Below, in pieces: positions 1 through 5,242 of a DNA stretch of 5,242 nt (positions are counted from its first letter, which is position 1; the number at the start of each line of letters is the position of its first letter). Location of the stretch: contig USDU01000177.1 of NCBI GenBank assembly GCA_900553635.1, positions 1 to 5,242 of the forward strand, written 5' to 3'. The translations under genes and the position numbers were made by a program. The stretch comes from an uncultured Lachnospiraceae bacterium (GTDB lineage Bacteria; Bacillota_A; Clostridia; Lachnospirales; Lachnospiraceae). The notes under the pieces were generated by a model. The model had not been told where the DNA came from. It did not search any database and worked only from the letters and a program-made list of their open reading frames with translations.

Positions 1-1110
1 AATGGACTGACTTAAGGAAGCGCTGTAATTTTTCCGCTCCTCAGCCTGCCGGTACTGTTCCTGCACCGCAGAGTCCTGCATCCAGCGATCCATTTTCCGG
101 ATTCTGGCTGATGTGGCCCCATTCCAGACCGCCACGCCCGCAAACAGCACCAGGCAGACCGCCAATGTCACTGCCGGGGGAACCAGTTCCTTTCCGAAAT
201 GGACTTTTCCGACCCCGTCCTTCTTCTGATCCGCAAGCCAGCGGTCATACAGATTGATATTCTTCTTATCGGTAATCATGGCTCCGATACAGGCCAGCCA
301 GTCTCCCGGATTTCCGGGGGCGTCGAAGGGAAGATTTACCTCCAGCGGGCGGACCTCCAGGTTCATGGCACGGATGCCGTCCAGACTTGCCTCGAAATCA
401 TCCGGCGCGCAGCCTGTATAGTAAACATCCGTAATGGGCATATCGGCATTCATGGTGGCGTAGAACTGCCGGATACCGGAGATATTCCGGACGATCTCCG
501 TACCGAAATCCAGGGTTCCCCGCTCGCTGAAAATCCGGCTTCTGGTGGAATACTGGTAGACGCCGTCCCGATAGAGCAGGCTGGTCACACTGCTGTCCTC
601 AAAGATCAGATAGATGGCTGTGCGGTTCCGGCATTCCTTCAGCTGGGACATGAGCCTTAAGTAGCCCTCCAGCGGCACAGACACCGCGTCCACCGGGATT
701 CCCAGCTCCCGGGTAATGGCTGTGAGATCGCTTAAGAACTTCTCCGAGGTGCTGCCGCAGCACAGGCTTAAGCCCTGCTTCTTATCCCCCTGCACCACCG
801 AATAGTCAGCGACGCCCTCGCTCTCATTTTCCTGCATGACATTTTTCGCTATCTTCCCAAGCTGCTTTCCTGTGGCGTAGGGAATCTGGGTAATCCGCGC
901 GGAAGAGTAGGAAGCCGGAAGCACCAGCTTCACATGATCCGCATGCAGGCTCTCCAGACAGGTTTCCAGAGCCTTTTTCCACTGCTCCATCGTATTGCCG
1001 AAGCCTTCCACCGGAATCCGGCGCGCTTTTGTGATCTTCGGCATGCGTCCGGCTTTCCCCTCCGCCGCAAGGATGCATTCTTCTCTCAGTACAATGACCG
1101 CGTCACTCAT
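1..1110 (-). CDS. pilM: PilM-PilN fusion, GspL-like pilus assembly protein (3' end outside window)
   Basis: An open frame of exactly 370 codons runs from ATG at 1110 to the window edge without a stop, so the C-terminus is missing. AAGGAG lies 7 bases before the ATG (1118-1123) and fixes the start. Residues 1-280 resemble the actin-like PilM domain: the segment around ELGIPVDAVSVPLEGYLRL (135-153) matches the PilM SHS2-type region, FEDSSVTSLLYRDG (170-183) the second phosphate strand-turn, and DVYYTGCAPDD (228-238) the adenosine-side strand. Residues 284-291 (NINLYDRW) resemble the INL motif at the start of PilN. A membrane helix follows at about 309-329, then a charged, probably coiled-coil stretch from 335. 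PilM normally binds the PilN cytoplasmic tail and links the ATPase to the membrane; here both seem joined in one chain, as in GspL of type II secretion. The canonical DxG loop is not visible at the N-terminus. It follows pilC by 49 bases. The assignment is by motif and context, without alignment. Confidence 0.72.
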   Translation of the reverse strand, partial: MSDAVIVLREECILAAEGKAGRMPKITKARRIPVEGFGNTMEQWKKALETCLESLHADHVKLVLPASYSSARITQIPYATGKQLGKIAKNVMQENESEGVADYSVVQGDKKQGLSLCCGSTSEKFLSDLTAITRELGIPVDAVSVPLEGYLRLMSQLKECRNRTAIYLIFEDSSVTSLLYRDGVYQYSTRSRIFSERGTLDFGTEIVRNISGIRQFYATMNADMPITDVYYTGCAPDDFEASLDGIRAMNLEVRPLEVNLPFDAPGNPGDWLACIGAMITDKKNINLYDRWLADQKKDGVGKVHFGKELVPPAVTLAVCLVLFAGVAVWNGATSARIRKMDRWMQDSAVQEQYRQAEERKNYSASLSQSI

Positions 1111-1117
1111 GATCGTT

Positions 1118-1129
1118 CTCCTTGTAAAT
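1118..1129 (-). promoter_or_regulatory. ATTTACA plus AGGAG leader of the PilM-PilN gene
   Basis: ATTTACAAGGAG stands 7 bases before the start codon, and the AAGGAG decides that start. The same ATTTACA-to-AGGAGAAC arrangement precedes pilC, which suggests a repeated translation-initiation leader within the operon. Confidence 0.6.
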
Positions 1130-1159
1130 TATTTCCATATCCTTTGTTTTCATTCTCCG

Positions 1160-2353
1160 TTACGCGTTTTCGATGGCTGCGTAGGACTGGTAAATCGGCA
1201 GCATCACGCCAATCATAATCATACCTACCACCAGAGCCATGAAAATAATCAGAATTGGCTCCAGGAGCGTCACCATCCGCTTCGTAGCCTGCTCCGCGTC
1301 GTCCTCCAGAGTGGCCGCGACGGAATCCAGCATCACGTCCAGCCGACCGCTCTCCTCGCCCACCAGAATGGTACTGGAGAGCTTCAGAAGCAGGCCGTCC
1401 ACCTCATGAAGGGCCCGGGACAGGGCCACGCCGCTTCGCACCTGGGTCACCACCATATCAAACTGCTCCTGCACATACAGGTTGCCTACGGTCTCGCCTG
1501 CGATGCCGATGGCCTGGGCCAGGGGCATACCACTGGAATAGAGGCTGCTTAAGGTCCGCGCGAACCGGGCTGTGTAAATGACCTGATACAGCTTTCCGAA
1601 GCCCCACACATGGACCTTCGCGTAGTCCACGCCCCTGCGCACCGCCGGAATTCCCATAATCAGCCGCACCAGCGCCACGAAAATGAATACGGCGAGCAGC
1701 GCCACATACCACCTCTGTACCAGAAAATCCGATATGGCAATCAGCATATTCGTAATCCAGGGCAGGCTGTCCATCTCGTCAAAAAGACTCTGGAACTGGG
1801 GCAGGATAAAGGTCACAATCAGGATGACCACCGCCACGCTTAAGACCAGCAGCACCGCCGGATAGGTCATGGCGGATTTCACCTGCTGATTCAGCTTATG
1901 CTCTTTTTCGTACTGGATGGCCAGGCGTCCGGTCACCTGATCCAGATTACCGCTGCCCTCGCCGGAGCGGATCATACCCACCATCAGCTCCGGAAAGGCC
2001 TGCCGGTTCTCCATGGCCTCGGACAGGCTGACTCCTTTTCGAAGATCCGTCAACACCGCGTCGTAGACCTCACGCTCCGCCGCCGGGATACCCTCCTGCC
2101 CGGAAATGATATCCAGCGCCCGCACCAGACTGACGCCGGAAGCCAGAAGCGTGGACGGCTCCCGGCAGAAAGACGCCAGCTGCTTAGGCTTAAGTCTTTT
2201 ATGCCCCCGGGCTTCCGTCAGGTTCTTCGCCTCCACCAGATACAGGCCGTCCCCCAGCAGATCCGCGGTCAGTGTTTTTTCGCTGGCTGCCTCGACCGTT
2301 CCTTTTTTTATTTTTCCCTTCATGTCCTTCGCGACATATTGAAAACGGGCCAT
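1160..2353 (-). CDS. pilC: Type IV pilus inner-membrane platform protein PilC (GspF family)
   Basis: This 397-residue protein has the full usual length and layout of the PilC/GspF family, the polytopic platform on which the assembly ATPase acts to insert or extract pilin subunits. An N-terminal cytoplasmic part opens with ARFQYVAKDMKGKIKKG, typical of the family. Two T2SSF repeats follow at about 60-185 and 264-387, each with the conserved GE(x)SG(x)LD signature (131-138 and 332-339). Membrane helices are visible at about 163-184, 213-233 and 362-386, and the protein ends with the usual LPIYQSY segment. The first repeat begins FCREPSTLLASG, where most relatives have RQL or RQLS, a small departure. 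AAGGAG lies 8 bases upstream of the ATG. It sits 78 bases after pilD and 49 before the PilM-PilN gene, consistent with one operon. Function is firm from the family; whether it serves a pilus or a short pseudopilus cannot be read here. Confidence 0.97.
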   Translation of the reverse strand: MARFQYVAKDMKGKIKKGTVEAASEKTLTADLLGDGLYLVEAKNLTEARGHKRLKPKQLASFCREPSTLLASGVSLVRALDIISGQEGIPAAEREVYDAVLTDLRKGVSLSEAMENRQAFPELMVGMIRSGEGSGNLDQVTGRLAIQYEKEHKLNQQVKSAMTYPAVLLVLSVAVVILIVTFILPQFQSLFDEMDSLPWITNMLIAISDFLVQRWYVALLAVFIFVALVRLIMGIPAVRRGVDYAKVHVWGFGKLYQVIYTARFARTLSSLYSSGMPLAQAIGIAGETVGNLYVQEQFDMVVTQVRSGVALSRALHEVDGLLLKLSSTILVGEESGRLDVMLDSVAATLEDDAEQATKRMVTLLEPILIIFMALVVGMIMIGVMLPIYQSYAAIENA

Positions 2354-2362
2354 CTGTTGTTC

Positions 2363-2415
2363 TCCTTTATGTAAATGAAGTAAAGCTTCTCCTATGTATT
2401 CTATATTATGTAAAT
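2363..2415 (-). repeat. Direct repeat ATTTACATAA in the pilD-pilC gap, second copy joined to the pilC ribosome binding site
   Basis: In the transcribed direction ATTTACATAA occurs at 2406-2415 and again at 2368-2377, 38 bases apart. The second copy runs straight into AAGGAG, 8 bases before the pilC ATG. The first is followed 8 bases on by a similar ACATAGGAGAAG without a start codon. It looks like a partial duplication of a leader segment. No convincing -35/-10 pair was found in this gap. Confidence 0.5.
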
Positions 2416-2431
2416 CATTTCACTGTTGCTT

Positions 2432-3220
2432 CTACAGTGCGCTCAGATACCAGGCTGCGATCTGGTCGCCCCAGAGGGCTGCCACCGCCAGGCCAAAGGC
2501 CAGAAAAGGCCCGAAAGCGAACTGGTCGCTCTTTTTCAGCCGTTTTGCGGCCAGCATAAAGGCCGCGTAACCGCCGCCGGAAAGCAGGCCGAAAAACATG
2601 GCGCAGACAATGGCGTCCATGCCGAGAAAAAGCCCGGACGCCGCCATAAGCTTGATGTCGCCGCCGCCGAAGGCTCCCGGCACGATCAGCGCCAGCACCA
2701 GCATGGGAACCGACACAATCAGCGCGCCGAGCAGACGATCCCCGATTCCGTGCTCCGGAACCAGAAAGATCTGCGCCGCCGCCAGGATGGCTATGATTAT
2801 GTGAAATCGATTATAGATGATCTGGGTGTCCCAGTCTATCAGGGCCACCACCAGTAATATTCCAAGATAACAAAAAACCACCGCGCCCTCCAGGGAAATC
2901 AGCCCGGTGTGTCCAACTCCATAGCGCCACGCGCACAGGATCCATGCCGCTCCTCCGGCCAGCTCGCCAAGGAACGCCCGTTTCGGGATCGGCGTGCCGC
3001 AGCCCTTGCAGCGTCCGCGTAAAGCCAGAAAGCTTACGCAGGGAATCAGCTCTGCCGGGATCAATACCCGCCCGCAGGCTGTACAGTGGCTCCGCCCCTT
3101 CACGATTCCCTCACCTCGGGGAAGCCGATCGGCCACCACTCCTAAAAAGCTGAAGATGCAGGCTCCGAAGAGGAACCTTATCAGCCAGAGAATTCCTTCT
3201 AAAATTACTAATTCTGTCAT
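2432..3220 (-). CDS. pilD: Prepilin leader peptidase / N-methyltransferase (A24 family)
   Basis: This 262-residue integral membrane enzyme cleaves the short leader of prepilins after Gly and methylates the new N-terminus. Its N-terminal domain is complete: FSFLGVVADRLPRGE (23-37) is the usual opening motif, and two CxxC pairs (C46/C49 and C71/C74) form the zinc site of bifunctional family members. The two aspartyl protease motifs are present, LIDWD (D129, with D131 nearby) and GGGD (D188), so D129 and D188 are the expected catalytic pair. About six to eight hydrophobic segments are visible. The usual proline a few residues after the first aspartate is replaced (IIYN). The substrates are probably the two prepilins encoded just upstream. 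The ATG at 3220 has no convincing Shine-Dalgarno, and no in-frame alternative exists upstream before a TGA, which suggests weak or coupled translation. The enzyme identity is certain. Confidence 0.97.
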   Translation of the reverse strand: MTELVILEGILWLIRFLFGACIFSFLGVVADRLPRGEGIVKGRSHCTACGRVLIPAELIPCVSFLALRGRCKGCGTPIPKRAFLGELAGGAAWILCAWRYGVGHTGLISLEGAVVFCYLGILLVVALIDWDTQIIYNRFHIIIAILAAAQIFLVPEHGIGDRLLGALIVSVPMLVLALIVPGAFGGGDIKLMAASGLFLGMDAIVCAMFFGLLSGGGYAAFMLAAKRLKKSDQFAFGPFLAFGLAVAALWGDQIAAWYLSAL

Positions 3221-3242
3221 ATCAAATGTGTTACTTTTTCCC

Positions 3243-3260
3243 GCAGGACTTTTGTCCTGC
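3243..3260. promoter_or_regulatory. Perfect 7-bp hairpin in the gap before pilD
   Basis: GCAGGAC and GTCCTGC flank a four-base loop, 23 bases before the pilD start and 50 bases after the stop of the preceding gene. In the transcribed minus direction the stem is followed by GGGAAAAAG, not a T-run, so it is not an ordinary intrinsic terminator for this operon. In the plus direction a short TTTT occurs only after CCTGC, which is weak. It may stabilise or cleave mRNA, or limit pilD translation, since pilD lacks a good ribosome binding site. The structure is seen; its role is inference. Confidence 0.5.
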
Positions 3261-3310
3261 CCTGCTTTTCATAGCTGTATCAAAATTTGTTCTGTGCGCT
3301 TCCCGCGCTT

Positions 3311-3775
3311 TTACGGATCGGTATCCTCGTCCCCGATCATCAGCCGGTCATGGTATACGGTGTATACATGGGTGCTCCGGTCATACCAGACCGTGTATTC
3401 GTTCTCCTGATAGATAAATTTCTGCACCCGGTAACCGCTCTCGTCGGTCTGAAGAATCCAGAATTCTCCCGGCGCCTTACTTAAGAAAAGGACGTCCTCA
3501 TAGACGCCCTCGGCCACGCCGCCCTGCTTTGCCGCATCCGCAAAGGGAGCGCTGCCGCCGTACTGCCCGGTGGAGGTCACATCCAGCGCCATCCTTACAG
3601 ACCGGGCGTTCCGGAGCGCTGTCCGTGCGTCCGCCCGGTACAGAAGCTCCAGCGCGCCGGGCGCCAAGAGGACCACCACCAGAAGTACGAGACAAAGAAC
3701 CGTAAGGGTCTGCCGGAGCCAGCGGTGTTGCTTTTCCTTATTCTGTTGTGCAGAGGCGGGGTGCTGGGTGGGCAT
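3311..3775 (-). CDS. Single-pass membrane protein, pilin-like but without a prepilin peptidase site
   Basis: I do not recognise a named family for this 154-residue protein. It has a basic, Gln-rich N-terminus, one membrane helix (about 22-44), an amphipathic Ala/Arg-rich helix (49-64) and a C-terminal half rich in aromatic and beta-forming residues (about 92-147) with an acidic tail. Aligning LLAPGALELLYRADARTALRNA (37-58, seen in parts) to the major pilin at its helix-breaking proline (P39 here, P33 there) brings the following charged helices into register, suggesting a pilin-type fold. At the matching processing position there is His-Arg rather than Gly-Phe, and Gln rather than Glu at +5, so PilD should not cleave it. 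AAAGGA lies 9 bases before the ATG. It lies between the major prepilin gene and pilD, so a minor-subunit, cap, anchor or regulatory role in pilus assembly is plausible but unproven. Its GC-rich coding matches the operon rather than the pilin gene. Confidence 0.85.
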   Translation of the reverse strand: MPTQHPASAQQNKEKQHRWLRQTLTVLCLVLLVVVLLAPGALELLYRADARTALRNARSVRMALDVTSTGQYGGSAPFADAAKQGGVAEGVYEDVLFLSKAPGEFWILQTDESGYRVQKFIYQENEYTVWYDRSTHVYTVYHDRLMIGDEDTDP

Positions 3776-3818
3776 GGGGTACGGTCCTTTCTTTTATAAA
3801 AATATCAAATTCTAGTTT

Positions 3819-4268
3819 TTAGTTAGTAACTTTTGCTACATTATAATCGCCATCGCTATTATTAGTGCCAGCCGGCTCATATGTACAAGTATATGTAGAG
3901 TTCTTATAAACCAGTTTTGTTACTTTATTCGGTGTTTTTGAATCTGCAGCAGTGTCCAGAGTTACCTCTGTAATCTCACCCTTAACTTCTGCTAAATCTT
4001 TAATCTCAGAATACTTTACAGTACCTGTATCTTTGCCTACCGTAATAGCAACTCCAACATCCACCTTTGTATAAGCCTCATCTACCAGTGTCTGTGCAGC
4101 CATTACAGCCTGACGTGTCTCAGCAATAACGGATTTCTTCTTCGCTCTGTCAATATACCCAGTCAGTGCCGGTACCAGCAGTGCTGCCAGGATAGCCAGA
4201 ATTACCAGTACAACGATCAGCTCTACCAGTGTAAAGCCTTTTTTGTTCTCTTTGAGTTTCTTAAACAT
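3819..4268 (-). CDS. pilA: Major-type type IV prepilin (PilA-like)
   Basis: This 149-residue class-III-signal protein is probably the main fibre subunit. An 11-residue leader with five lysines ends in Gly, followed by FTLVE, so PilD should cut between G11 and F12, giving a 138-residue mature pilin with the expected Glu at +5 (E16). The hydrophobic helix spans about 13-33, with the usual proline at mature position 22, and continues as a charged amphipathic helix to about residue 68. The C-terminal globular part is rich in Thr, Val and Lys, and has a single Cys (C128), so no internal disulfide loop is possible. AAGGAG lies 9 bases upstream (4278-4283), a strong site suited to high expression. 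GC is about 42 percent by hand count over 3841-4260, clearly below the neighbouring genes, and lowest in the C-terminal half. Major status is inferred from its canonical motif, size and ribosome binding site. It may instead be one of several pilins. Confidence 0.95.
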   Translation of the reverse strand: MFKKLKENKKGFTLVELIVVLVILAILAALLVPALTGYIDRAKKKSVIAETRQAVMAAQTLVDEAYTKVDVGVAITVGKDTGTVKYSEIKDLAEVKGEITEVTLDTAADSKTPNKVTKLVYKNSTYTCTYEPAGTNNSDGDYNVAKVTN

Positions 4269-4277
4269 TTCTCTTTT

Positions 4278-4283
4278 CTCCTT
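4278..4283 (-). promoter_or_regulatory. Strong ribosome binding site of the major prepilin gene
   Basis: AAGGAG sits 9 bases before the ATG in a purine-rich, otherwise unstructured leader. It directly follows a small inverted repeat at 4286-4302 that could, if folded, lie immediately against it. Confidence 0.8.
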
Positions 4284-4285
4284 TT

Positions 4286-4302
4286 TATAGATATTTTCTA
4301 TA
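4286..4302. repeat. Short inverted repeat next to the prepilin ribosome binding site
   Basis: TATAGA and TCTATA are separated by five bases and could form a weak 6-bp stem two bases upstream of the Shine-Dalgarno. A second TATAGA (4321-4326, minus reading) could compete for the same TCTATA. The sequence is seen; any regulatory effect is speculative given the AT-only strength. Confidence 0.35.
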
Positions 4303-4326
4303 TAAGCGCCCGGGCAGGCGTCTATA
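4301..4326. promoter_or_regulatory. Imperfect GC-cored hairpin between minor and major prepilin genes
   Basis: In the transcribed direction TATAGACGCC and GGCGCTTATA flank a six-base loop. Eight of ten positions pair (four GC pairs next to the loop, two mismatches, then four AT pairs). It lies 17 bases after the stop of the 244-residue gene and ahead of the pilin ribosome binding site. No T-run follows, so it is not a classic terminator. It could mark an mRNA processing or stability site that lets pilin mRNA accumulate above the upstream message. The role is inference. Confidence 0.4.
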
Positions 4327-4342
4327 TCTTGTTTGTACGGCC

Positions 4343-5077
4343 TTACGGCGTGTTATTCATTACAGTCGTTGCCGTCACACCCTCACTATACTTTATTTTA
4401 TAACGAAAATCAAGGATTTCCGTGTCAGAAATTACCAGTTCTGTGCAGTTCTCATCCTGATACAAGGCCACATCTGCAACCAGAGAGCTCAACTCCCCGC
4501 CGTTTGTGGTTTCATCCGGTACCCGGTAGGTCACCTTCAGGTAATACCCCATATAAAAGCCCTCGCCGTAGGCCTCCGCAGCCGCGCGGGCCACCGGCTT
4601 GGTACCGTCCGTGTACAGATAGGTGCCATCGTTTTTCCGGTTATAATACCGGGCCAGCAGCCGTCCTTTCGGAAGCGCTTTCTGGGTACCGATGACATTT
4701 TCCAGATCATTTCCCCGGTACAGGGTGGTCTCTTCACAGCCGTCAGTGGAAATCAGCACCACGTAGCCGTTGGAATCCAGAAATTCCATGGCGGTTCCGG
4801 TCTTATTTCCAACCTGATCCGCAATCTGCACGCCATCCGTATAGAGCTTCACATAGCCGCAGGCTTCATTTGCCAGATCCCGCACCTCCGTCATGGCTGT
4901 ATCCAGAATGGACTCTGCGTACTGGGTCTTCTGCAGCCGCAGATACACCCGGTAAGCGCCGCTCAGCACCCGTGCCGCCATGCCGATCAGAATGCTCATC
5001 AGAAGCAGGGATACCAGTGTCTCCACCAGCGTCGTTCCCGCGCGTTCCCGCAGGATTCTATGCTTCTTTTTTCTCAT
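4343..5077 (-). CDS. Minor prepilin (pseudopilin-like), prepilin N-terminal methylation domain
   Basis: This 244-residue protein has a 14-residue basic leader (MRKKKHRILRERAG) followed by TTLVETLVSLLLMS, a class-III prepilin signal with Gly at -1 and Glu at +5 (E19). The +1 residue is Thr rather than the usual Phe or Met. The membrane helix runs to about residue 38 and is followed by an amphipathic helix to about 70. The large, mixed C-terminal domain carries three cysteines (C73, C114, C211). Its size, about 100 residues longer than the major pilin, fits minor pilins of the PilW/GspJ kind that prime or cap the fibre, though I cannot name the exact subfamily. GGAGGTGA (5084-5091) lies 6 bases before the ATG inside the upstream gene, and the two genes overlap by four bases (ATGA), which indicates translational coupling. 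PilD encoded downstream is the likely processing enzyme. Confidence 0.9.
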   Translation of the reverse strand: MRKKKHRILRERAGTTLVETLVSLLLMSILIGMAARVLSGAYRVYLRLQKTQYAESILDTAMTEVRDLANEACGYVKLYTDGVQIADQVGNKTGTAMEFLDSNGYVVLISTDGCEETTLYRGNDLENVIGTQKALPKGRLLARYYNRKNDGTYLYTDGTKPVARAAAEAYGEGFYMGYYLKVTYRVPDETTNGGELSSLVADVALYQDENCTELVISDTEILDFRYKIKYSEGVTATTVMNNTP

Positions 5078-5242
5078 GGCGTGTCACCTCCGTCCTCATC
5101 GGAGCCGGGAGTGTCTGATTTCTCCGGTGGGTGGTACAGAAGAAAGGAAACATCCTTTGCCTTTTTTTGATACAGCTCCACTTCCACGGTAAAGCCTGTA
5201 GCAGAACCCATCTGGGTAAAATCCGCATTGACAGCGCGAAAC
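5074..5242 (-). CDS. C-terminal end of an upstream protein, probably a minor pilin (5' end outside window)
   Basis: A frame open from the window edge encodes the last 55 residues of a protein and ends in TGA at 5074-5076, overlapping the next ATG. The visible part has a beta-strand-like segment (SATGFTVEVELYQKK) and then a proline, glycine and acid-rich tail (PPEKSDTPGSDEDGGDTP), which looks like a flexible C-terminus. No family can be assigned from this fragment. Its tight coupling to a minor prepilin gene makes another minor pilin (PilV/GspI-like position) the best guess. The strong GGAGGTGA of the next gene lies within its last codons. The frame choice is supported by the ATGA junction; the other frame examined closes early on a stop and does not join the next gene. 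Confidence 0.7.
   Translation of the reverse strand, partial: FRAVNADFTQMGSATGFTVEVELYQKKAKDVSFLLYHPPEKSDTPGSDEDGGDTP

Noticed and set aside
199..660. Long open frame on the plus strand, 153 codons
   Set aside because: It lies wholly antisense to the PilM-PilN gene, has no family motif and no supporting leader. It is a by-product of GC-rich coding on the other strand. The same holds for other plus-strand frames over pilC, pilD and the prepilin genes (for example 995-1552, 1898-2374, 2426-2857).
1103..1153. 16-codon minus-strand frame between pilC and the PilM-PilN gene, overlapping the latter's start
   Set aside because: The only GGAG is one base from its ATG, too close to work. The stretch is better explained as leader for the next gene.
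2354..2431. Promoter in the pilD-pilC gap (TTTACA with AT-rich sequence downstream)
   Set aside because: No -10 hexamer occurs at 16-18 bases from the TTTACA copies. The repeats are better read as leader elements.
3243..3260. Intrinsic terminator after the 154-residue gene
   Set aside because: The stem is good, but no T-run follows it in the direction of transcription, and the genes on both sides belong to the same pathway.
3231..3272. Possible 13-residue leader peptide on the minus strand overlapping the pilD hairpin
   Set aside because: It has an ATG and a TAA just before pilD, but no Shine-Dalgarno and no run of a single amino acid to suggest attenuation. It is too short to support.
3844..3849. 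TATAAT-like sequence (ATTATA on plus) near the 3' end of the prepilin gene as a promoter for the next gene
   Set aside because: No -35 element stands at a suitable distance, and the hexamer simply encodes Tyr-Asn in the pilin.

Overview
The window is one densely packed minus-strand gene cluster for a type IV pilus or type II secretion-like machine. Both ends run off the window. The likely source is a monoderm Bacillota, probably Clostridia of the Lachnospiraceae type. The grounds are strong AGGAG-type ribosome binding sites, a moderately high GC content, short gaps between co-directional genes, and a major prepilin with the short lysine-rich leader and G/FTLVEL core usual in clostridial pilins. 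The taxonomic call is an inference from style, not from a marker gene.

Read in transcription order (high to low coordinates), the genes are: (1) the C-terminal end of an unidentified protein, probably a minor pilin (5074-5242), whose stop overlaps the next start as ATGA; (2) a 244-residue minor prepilin (4343-5077); (3) the major-type prepilin, 149 residues (3819-4268), clearly more AT-rich than everything around it; (4) a 154-residue single-pass membrane protein (3311-3775) whose helix lines up with the pilin helix but which has no prepilin peptidase site; (5) prepilin peptidase PilD (2432-3220); (6) inner-membrane platform protein PilC/GspF (1160-2353); (7) a long open frame from 1110 to the window edge that combines a PilM-like cytoplasmic domain, a PilN-type INL motif, a membrane helix and a coiled-coil start, so a PilM-PilN fusion with GspL-like layout.

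Together they give the fibre subunits, the enzyme that cleaves and methylates them, the membrane platform that moves subunits into the fibre, and the cytoplasm-to-membrane connector that should contact the assembly ATPase. No PilB or PilT ATPase and no PilO is present, so these should lie outside the window.

There is no gene-free stretch over 300 bases. Gaps are 43-90 bases and hold ribosome binding sites, a GC-rich hairpin and a smaller inverted repeat ahead of the major pilin, a perfect 7-bp hairpin ahead of pilD (which lacks a clear ribosome binding site), and a repeated ATTTACA plus AGGAGAAC leader ahead of pilC and the PilM-PilN gene. I found no convincing promoter, intrinsic terminator, RNA gene, mobile element or CRISPR. 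The most unusual points are the PilM-PilN fusion with an eroded nucleotide-binding site, the pilin-like protein without a processing site, and the compositional break at the pilin gene.
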